This document shows positions 1-5,045 of a stretch of DNA of 6,855 nt, in pieces. The DNA comes from Actinomycetota bacterium (lineage in GTDB: Bacteria; Actinomycetota; Acidimicrobiia; Acidimicrobiales; SZUA-35): assembly GCA_027730885.1 (NCBI GenBank), contig JAQCHM010000182.1, positions 1 to 6,855 on the forward strand, written 5' to 3'. How positions within the stretch are numbered: the first letter of the stretch is position 1; each line of letters opens with the position of its first letter. The notes below the pieces were generated by a model, which worked only from the letters and a program-made list of their open reading frames with translations, was not told the DNA's origin and ran no database searches. Position numbers and translations under genes: made by a program.

Positions 1-1
1 G

Positions 2-781
2 CGACCGACGGCCGGTCGCGTGTTGTTCGAGGGCGCCGACGTTCACGCGTTGAAAGGTCGGCCTCTGCGTGAGTTCCGTCGAGCAACCCATGCCGTCTTT
101 CAGGACCCGAATGCGTCGCTATCCCCACGAATGCGGGTGCGCGACATCATCGGGGAGCCCCTGGAGATCCAGGGGGTCAGTCGAGACGTCCGGAAGGACC
201 GCATCGAGGAAGTACTCGGCCTTGTCGGCATGAATCCGGAGGCAGCGAAGCGGTATCCTCACGAGTTCTCTGGGGGCCAGCGGCAGCGGATCGCCGTCGC
301 ACGTGCGATCGCCTCCAGTCCGCGCCTGATTATCCTGGATGAGCCCGTCTCTGCGTTGGATGTGTCGATCCGTGCCCAAATCTTGAACCTGCTTCGAGAG
401 CTGCAAGATCGACTGGACCTCACCTACGTGACCATCGCCCACGACTTGGCCGTTGTGTACCAGGCCTGTGACCTCATCGCAGTGATGTACCTTGGCAAGA
501 TCGTGGAGATTGCAGAGCCGGAAGCCCTCTATGAGGAACCGGCTCATCCGTATACGCGGATTCTGCTGGCATCGATCCCTCGTCCGGACCCGACGCTGAG
601 AGATCGGGAGCGAGTGGAGTTGACCGGCGAAATTCCCAGCCCTGCCAATCCACCGTCAGGTTGCCGCTTTCATCCCAGATGCCCACTTGCCGTCACCCAA
701 TGCGCTGAGGAAGAGCCAGAGTGGCGCGAGGTGAATCCGGGGCGCTGGGTAGCATGTCACCGAGCCTTCGAGATGGTGTAG
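2..781 (+). CDS. Oligopeptide/dipeptide ABC transporter ATP-binding protein (DppF/OppF type), 5'-truncated by the window edge
   Basis: ATPase subunit that powers an inner-membrane importer for peptides or related solutes. The frame is open to the first base of the window, and the residues before the GTG at 20 (RPTAGR) match the stretch that normally follows Walker A, so that GTG is internal and roughly 60 N-terminal residues are missing. Counting from the GTG: Q-loop FQDP (Q28), ABC signature FSGGQRQR (83-90), Walker B LIILDEP (103-109), D-loop SALD (111-114), H-loop H141 in TIAHD. All the visible catalytic motifs are intact. Residues from about 170 onward form the oligo_HPY extension (HPYT at 176-179) that marks the Opp/Dpp/Nik family. 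It ends with four cysteines spaced C-X5-C-X6-C-X17-C (C215, C221, C228, C246), a pattern linked in this family to an iron-sulfur site; that role is inferred here. The permease and binding-protein genes are presumably upstream. It converges on the carboxylase gene. The transported substrate cannot be read from this subunit. Confidence 0.94.
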   Translation, partial: RPTAGRVLFEGADVHALKGRPLREFRRATHAVFQDPNASLSPRMRVRDIIGEPLEIQGVSRDVRKDRIEEVLGLVGMNPEAAKRYPHEFSGGQRQRIAVARAIASSPRLIILDEPVSALDVSIRAQILNLLRELQDRLDLTYVTIAHDLAVVYQACDLIAVMYLGKIVEIAEPEALYEEPAHPYTRILLASIPRPDPTLRDRERVELTGEIPSPANPPSGCRFHPRCPLAVTQCAEEEPEWREVNPGRWVACHRAFEMV

Positions 782-1147
782 GTGACGTATCGGGACCGAT
801 TGAGGGGTCGCAGGCGCGTTTGGAACGTCGCCGAGCAAGCCCGCACCGCACAGCTTTGAAGCTATTCGCGATAGGAAGGGCGCTGCGCGCCGGATGATGC
901 GTTCTCGCAATTCGCCGTTCGTTTCGTTGGTCGGTGAACCGAGAACGGACATGGTCGCCCACGCCTCCGGATCTCTTGGCCAGCGGAGTCTGATGGACCC
1001 TCTGCAACGCTCTCGCCGAAATCTCTGAGGTTGTCGACGGCCGCGATCAGCAATGGGCGGTCGATTGACGCTTACGAGAGGTTCGTTCGGCCCTTGCATA
1101 GAGGCGCCAAGCCGCGCAGTTGACACATGACTGGTAGTCAGACCGCG
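782..1147. other. Convergent intergenic region without a recognisable gene
   Basis: This stretch of 366 bases separates the stop codons of the converging transporter and carboxylase genes. Several reading frames stay open on the minus strand, some running on antisense to the transporter gene, but their translations are rich in Arg, Pro and Ser, lack any motif I recognise, and look like high-GC chance frames. A small GGCGC-TGC-GCGCC hairpin is present at 879-891 without a T-run. The better hairpin lies at the far right, over the carboxylase stop. The stretch is long for a convergent junction, so a decayed gene remains possible, but nothing visible proves it. Confidence 0.5.
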
Positions 1148-1159
1148 CTACCAGGTGTC
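1122..1159 (-). terminator. Hairpin spanning the carboxylase stop codon, possible terminator
   Basis: CTGGTAG (1131-1137) pairs perfectly with CTACCAG (1148-1154) around a 10-base loop. An outer GACAC (1122-1126) pairs with GTGTC (1155-1159) across a 4-base bulge. The inner right arm contains the carboxylase stop codon. No T-run follows on either strand, so this is not a canonical intrinsic terminator. It could slow polymerase or protect the 3' end between the two converging genes. Confidence 0.35.
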
Positions 1160-4100
1160 GAGGAAGTTGCGCCGGCCACGGCGTAGGGGCTCGGAGTCAG
1201 GCACCGACATCAAACCTTCGACAATCCAGCGCCGGGTCTCTGCGGGGTCGATGACGTCATCCACCCCAAACACGGAAGCTGCGTTGATCGCGCTGCCTCG
1301 CTCGTATGCAGACTCGACGAGTCGCTCGTATACGACCGCTCGCTCGTCAATATCCTCGATCGCGCCCAGTGAATCCCGATTCGAGAGCAGCACGCTCGCC
1401 TCGATGTTCATGCCCCCGAACTCGCCGTCGGGCCAGGTGACGGTGAAGATCGGCGCTCGACCGCTCCCCGTCATTACCGCGATCGAGCCTAGCGCGTAGC
1501 CCTTTCGCAGGATGATGGAGAAACGAGGGGTCTCTAGGTTAGCTCCGGTCACGAAGAGCCGGCTGCAATGTCGGACGAGCCCGGTTCGCTCTACCTCAGG
1601 ACCGACCATCATTCCCGGGGTGTCGACGAGTGTGATGATCGGGATGTTGTAGGCGTCGCACAGCTGCCAGAATCGGGCCACCTTGTCGGATCCGGGGCTA
1701 TCGATCGCTCCTCCAAGATGGGCGTTGTTGTTTGCGGTCAGTCCAAACGGATGGCCCTCGATTCGCACAAATGCCGTGACCATGCCGACGCCAAACTCGG
1801 GACGCAGCTCGAGGACCGAATCCTTATCGGCGAGGGTCTCGATGAGCTCTCGGATGTCGAAGCTGCGGTGGCGGTTTTCGGGGATGACGTGACGGAGCAG
1901 CCGCTGGTCGTTCGCTTCCCAGTGCTCGATCGATCCCTGGAAGTAGGAAAGGAGCTTCTTCGAGGTGGCGATCGCCTCGTCCTGGTCCTTGACAAGGATG
2001 TCGACGGTCCCGGCCGGCACGGTGTCAGATGTCGGGCCGATCTCTTCGGGGAGGAAGACCCCCATCCCGCCGCCCTCGATGGTCGCCGGAGCGCCCATTG
2101 CGATCAGCGAATCTTCGGTCGCAATGATGATATCGGTGATCCCAAGAACCGACGCGTTCCCGGCGTAGCACCAGCCGGCGGTGACGCCAATCATCGGCAC
2201 CTTGCCACTGAGCTGCGCCATACGCTCGAATGTGCGTGTAGCCGGGTGACCTCGACCGCTCGGGCCGTACTGGGGGGCGTCAGGAGGAGCGCTGCCGGAA
2301 CGGGCCCCGGCTCCCTCGGCGTGAAAGATGAGTGGGAGCGAGAGCTCGTCGGCGAGTTCAACCATCCGATCAGTCTTGTCGTGTCCCCGACCACCCTGCG
2401 TGCCGGCGTACACGGTGTCGTCGTAGGAGATGAACATCGTGCGGGCGCGTTTTGGGTCGAAGAGGTCGCCATTGATTGAGCCGATACCAGCGACCAGCCC
2501 GTCAGCCGGAGTCTTGCGGATCAGATCCTGAGCGGACAATCCGCTGCGTGGTGTCGAGATCGTCAGTGGACCGTATTCGACCCACGTACCCGGGTCCATC
2601 AGCTGAGTCAGGTTCTCGCGAACGGTTCGTCGGCCCCTGCTGTGACGGCGCTCCACAGCCTCTGGGCGGTTTTCGTCGAGGGTGAACTCCCGACGGTCGA
2701 ACACCGCCTGCAGACTCGGCCGGATGTAGTCAAGGTCGACCGTTTGCTCATCGCGCTCGATCGCCTCACCGACGTCGCGAACTTCAACGAACGCGAGGGG
2801 GTGGCCGTCGTAGACGATCTGATCGAGCGTCACGGTCACTTCTTGGACGATGCCCCCAACGCTAGCTTCGACGACGTGTTCCATCTTCAACGCGCTCATC
2901 ACGAAGAGGAGTTGACCCTCGCGGATTGTGTCACCCTCCGCGATGTGAATCTCTGTCACCGTTCCCTGAAGCGGCGCCGGCACAGGCTCGGTATTTGGCG
3001 GGCCCACGAGCTGCTGGGCTGGCGACCCGGCGGCATGGCGGGTGGGTTTCCCGCTGCGGAAGAAATCCAGCGAGGCAAGCGGATCCCGACGGTCGACGGC
3101 AGCTCCCGCCCGTCGAGCGTCCGCACCCCCTGAGCCCCTGTCATTTTCTGCGCGTGGCGTGAGTTCCTTGATGTGGTCGTCGATCCATCTGGTGTAGACG
3201 TTCTGGTCGGTGAAATCGCGGTGGGCGAGGACCTGCTTTAAGAACGAGATATTGGTGTCGAGACCACCGATCTGGAACTCCTCGAGGGCCCTGATGAGCC
3301 GCCCCGCCGCAGTTGGGAAGCTCGCGGAGCTCGAGTGGACGATCACCTTCGCCAGCAATGAGTCGAAACTCGGGTTGGTCGAATAGCCAAGCTCCCCGTA
3401 GGTGTCCACGCGAACTCCGGGACCCGAGGGCAGTTGGAATACAGTCAGCTGTCCTCCTGTCGGACGAACTGTCCCATCCGCATTCATCTGCTCAGTGTTC
3501 ACACGTGCCTGGATGGCGAAGCCGAATGCTGGCGGGACCAACGCCTGAGTTAGATGGAGGTCACTCAACGTTGCACCCTGAGCCACACGCAGCTGGGCTT
3601 GCACAAGGTCGACCCTCGTGACTTCCTCAGTGACCGTGTGCTCGACCTGGAGTCGCGGATTCGCCTCGATGAAAACGAACGTATCGTCGGTGGGATCGAT
3701 GAGGAATTCGAAGGTGCCGAGGCTCTTATACGACAAGGCCTCGGCCATCCGCACCGCGGCTTCGCAGATTGCCTCTCTTAGCTCCGCACCGAGACTTGGG
3801 CTCGGTGCGATCTCGACGAGCTTTTGATGTCGTCGCTGAATGCTGCATTCTCGCTCACCAAGGTGGCTGACCGCGCCGTCGCCGTCCCCGATAACCTGGA
3901 CCTCGATGTGCCGTGCTCGGGGAATGAGCTGCTCGACGTAGACGGCATCGTTGCCGAATGCTGTCTTCGCCTCCGACTGGCAGCGTGCGTAGGCGTCGGC
4001 GATGTCGTCGATCTGATCGACCACGCGCATTCCTCGGCCCCCGCCGCCGGAGACCGCCTTGATCACGATCGCTGCATCGCCGCCGAGGCTTGCAAAGAAA

Positions 4101-4549
4101 TGCCGAGCTTCATCGGCTGTTACGGGCCCCGCGCTCCCAGGCAGGACCGGAATATTCAGCTCTACTGCGAGACTCCGGGCGCGAGACTTGTCGCCGAGCA
4201 CCTCGAGCGTTTCGACGGATGGCCCGATGAAGGTGATGCCTTCCTCGCTGCAGCGCCTCGCGAATTCCGCACTCTCAGCCAGAAATCCGTACCCGGGGTG
4301 CACCGCGTCGCAGCCCGTATCCTGAGCGACTGCTATCAACTGCTCAATGTCGAGGTAGGCCGCTGCCGCCCTGCCCTTCAACGCCTGAGCCGTGTCCGCC
4401 CTACTGAAGTGTGGCGAATCGGCGTCGTCTTCGGAATAGACTGCGACGGTCCGAAGCCCCAAGTCCTGGGCGGCGCGGAGAACTCGCACGGCTATCTCGC
4501 CACGGTTGGCGATCAGAACCCCGCTGAGATTCGAAAGATCATTTCGCAC
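1148..4549 (-). CDS. Single-chain long-chain-type acyl-CoA carboxylase (biotin carboxylase-BCCP-carboxyltransferase fusion)
   Basis: Cytoplasmic biotin-dependent carboxylase. It carboxylates biotin with ATP and bicarbonate, then passes the carboxyl group to an acyl-CoA. Numbering from the GTG at 4549 (1133 aa): biotin carboxylase from about 10 to 460, with VLIANRGEIA at its start, K121 in GDKSRAR, glycine-rich ATP loop GGGGRG (168-173) after K164, QRRHQK (238-243), EANPRLQVEH (295-304) and R349 in QARVNTE. A polar linker (about 465-520) leads to the BCCP domain (523-590), with acceptor K555 in SALKMEH. The carboxyltransferase runs from about 607 to 1133, with glycine-rich oxyanion-type segments at 791-800 (AGWCYAGNAS) and 939-956 (starting ANNNAHLGG). 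This order and size match the 120-kDa LCC, a homohexamer with domain-swapped catalysis. The frame is open up to a stop at 4703-4705, so TTG 4648 or GTG 4606 could also start it. I chose 4549 because GAAGG lies 9 bases upstream and the protein then begins ten residues before the conserved core. The exact acyl-CoA substrate is unknown. Confidence 0.93.
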   Translation of the reverse strand: MRNDLSNLSGVLIANRGEIAVRVLRAAQDLGLRTVAVYSEDDADSPHFSRADTAQALKGRAAAAYLDIEQLIAVAQDTGCDAVHPGYGFLAESAEFARRCSEEGITFIGPSVETLEVLGDKSRARSLAVELNIPVLPGSAGPVTADEARHFFASLGGDAAIVIKAVSGGGGRGMRVVDQIDDIADAYARCQSEAKTAFGNDAVYVEQLIPRARHIEVQVIGDGDGAVSHLGERECSIQRRHQKLVEIAPSPSLGAELREAICEAAVRMAEALSYKSLGTFEFLIDPTDDTFVFIEANPRLQVEHTVTEEVTRVDLVQAQLRVAQGATLSDLHLTQALVPPAFGFAIQARVNTEQMNADGTVRPTGGQLTVFQLPSGPGVRVDTYGELGYSTNPSFDSLLAKVIVHSSSASFPTAAGRLIRALEEFQIGGLDTNISFLKQVLAHRDFTDQNVYTRWIDDHIKELTPRAENDRGSGGADARRAGAAVDRRDPLASLDFFRSGKPTRHAAGSPAQQLVGPPNTEPVPAPLQGTVTEIHIAEGDTIREGQLLFVMSALKMEHVVEASVGGIVQEVTVTLDQIVYDGHPLAFVEVRDVGEAIERDEQTVDLDYIRPSLQAVFDRREFTLDENRPEAVERRHSRGRRTVRENLTQLMDPGTWVEYGPLTISTPRSGLSAQDLIRKTPADGLVAGIGSINGDLFDPKRARTMFISYDDTVYAGTQGGRGHDKTDRMVELADELSLPLIFHAEGAGARSGSAPPDAPQYGPSGRGHPATRTFERMAQLSGKVPMIGVTAGWCYAGNASVLGITDIIIATEDSLIAMGAPATIEGGGMGVFLPEEIGPTSDTVPAGTVDILVKDQDEAIATSKKLLSYFQGSIEHWEANDQRLLRHVIPENRHRSFDIRELIETLADKDSVLELRPEFGVGMVTAFVRIEGHPFGLTANNNAHLGGAIDSPGSDKVARFWQLCDAYNIPIITLVDTPGMMVGPEVERTGLVRHCSRLFVTGANLETPRFSIILRKGYALGSIAVMTGSGRAPIFTVTWPDGEFGGMNIEASVLLSNRDSLGAIEDIDERAVVYERLVESAYERGSAINAASVFGVDDVIDPAETRRWIVEGLMSVPDSEPLRRGRRNFLDTW

Positions 4550-4558
4550 GTCGTCGAA

Positions 4559-4563
4559 CCTTC
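4559..4563 (-). promoter_or_regulatory. Shine-Dalgarno-like site supporting the GTG start at 4549
   Basis: On the minus strand GAAGG is followed by nine bases and then GTG at 4549-4547. It decides between three possible starts: neither GTG 4606 nor TTG 4648 has an equally good purine-rich site at usual spacing. The match to the anti-SD sequence is short, so this support is moderate. Confidence 0.4.
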
Positions 4564-4733
4564 GTTTGCGCCAGCTCGTCCGTGGGTAGGGTGAGTCGAT
4601 ACTCACGTCGGATCGCTGCTCGCTCGCTACCGGCAAGTACCGAACCAATACGCGATCCAGATCAACAGTGGCGGCGTCGTTGGCGGGCGAGGGCTTACTT
4701 GCTCATCCCGCGGAATCAGCTTGCGCCGGAGCG

Positions 4734-4747
4734 TAACACATGCGTTA
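4734..4747. promoter_or_regulatory. Imperfect 14-bp palindrome, candidate operator upstream of the carboxylase
   Basis: TAACACATGCGTTA reads almost the same on both strands: TAAC pairs with GTTA and CATG is self-complementary, with only the pair 4738/4743 mismatched. It sits about 185 bases upstream of the chosen carboxylase start and is AT-richer than its surroundings. The size and symmetry resemble operators of dimeric regulators such as TetR-family repressors, which often control acyl-CoA metabolism genes. No regulator gene is visible in the window, so the role is inferred. It could also belong to the flank of the insertion-sequence remnant. Confidence 0.28.
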
Positions 4748-4769
4748 ACTGGTGCGTCTGTCGGGCCAC

Positions 4770-4789
4770 AAAACCTGATCACGTCAGGC
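4770..4789 (-). terminator. Short hairpin plus T-run at the transposase remnant stop
   Basis: On the minus strand GCCTGA (4789-4784) can pair with TCAGGT (4778-4773), the last pair being G-U, around the 5-base loop CGTGA. TTTT occupies 4773-4770. The stem contains the remnant's stop codon. The stem is short, so this is a weak intrinsic terminator at best. If active, it would stop transcripts arriving from the upstream carboxylase and make the two carboxylases separate units. Confidence 0.33.
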
Positions 4790-4987
4790 GGCTTTCCGTT
4801 CGTAGCGGTGATGGATGCCGCCGAGCACGGGGATCGACACGACCTTGCCGTCCCGCTGGACTGGCCGAGATCCTTGCGGTGGTTCCAACGCGAGCGTCCG
4901 GTGTGGTCGCGCTGCGTTGTAGTAGTCGACGTATTCGCGGAGCACTCTGCGGAGGAGCGCGATCCTAATATTGTGGTCCGACAGCAC
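4784..4987 (-). pseudogene. Transposase (integrase core, IS481/IS3-like) C-terminal fragment
   Basis: The translation, about 67 aa from a GTG-like codon at 4987, carries the hallmark C-terminal segment of rve-type transposases: LRRVLREYVDYYN followed by ARPHRTL (the Y-x-x-Y-N-x-x-R-P-H pattern). It then has the tail GSRPVQRDGKV, a VLGGIHHRY motif and the stop. An intact protein of this kind is several hundred residues long and has a D-D-E triad upstream. None of that is here: in frame, sequence before the RRVL segment shows no integrase similarity and a stop lies at 5039-5041. The fragment is therefore non-functional, left after the 5' part was deleted. It lies on the same strand as both carboxylases, directly between them. 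IS481 versus IS3 assignment is uncertain, but the transposase origin is clear from the motif. Confidence 0.8.
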
Positions 4988-5045
4988 TAGATCTCGTGAA
5001 GCCTCGATCGGCTCATCGCCTCCGCGCGGGGTGGCGCATCAGCGG

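Larger units (their letters stand above)
4759..4987 (-). mobile_element. Insertion-sequence remnant, one end only
   Basis: This is the sequence around the transposase fragment that could still belong to the element. The possible outer end is TGTCGGGCC starting at 4759, placed 25 bases beyond the transposase stop. Many IS481/IS3-type elements have ends beginning with TG, which is why I set the border there. No matching inverted copy is seen on the other side, in 4988-5045, and no target-site duplication was found, so the border is a guess. The left part of the element, with the catalytic domain, is absent. Confidence 0.3.
4550..5045. other. Spacer between the tandem carboxylase genes
   Basis: No intact gene is present in this stretch of 496 bases. 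Reading down the minus strand from the stop of the second carboxylase, it holds about 55 bases of unassigned sequence, the transposase C-terminal remnant, a terminator-like hairpin at the remnant's stop, an AT-richer patch with an imperfect palindrome, and the leader of the downstream carboxylase. Any promoter for the complete carboxylase should lie in 4560-4780. I could not pick out a convincing -35/-10 pair by eye. Confidence 0.6.

Noticed and set aside
782..859. Short GTG-started frame of about 25 codons directly after the transporter stop
   Set aside because: It is simply the open continuation of the same reading frame after the TAG; composition is Arg-rich and there is no ribosome binding site of note or conservation evidence.
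656..1126. 156-codon minus-strand frame in the convergent intergenic region
   Set aside because: It overlaps the transporter 3' end antisense, is rich in Arg/Pro/Ser and shows no family motif. Other overlapping frames in the same stretch look equally random.
1568..2479. 303-codon open frame on the plus strand opposite the carboxylase
   Set aside because: It lies wholly antisense to well-conserved carboxyltransferase sequence, has no recognisable motif, and such shadow frames are expected at high GC.
3824..4594. 256-codon open frame on the plus strand opposite the biotin carboxylase domain
   Set aside because: It is antisense to intact, motif-rich biotin carboxylase sequence; the translation has no domain character.
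4694..4705. ATG-AGC-AAG-TAA on the minus strand as a leader peptide or true carboxylase start
   Set aside because: The frame has three sense codons and is not in the carboxylase frame; too short to support any role.
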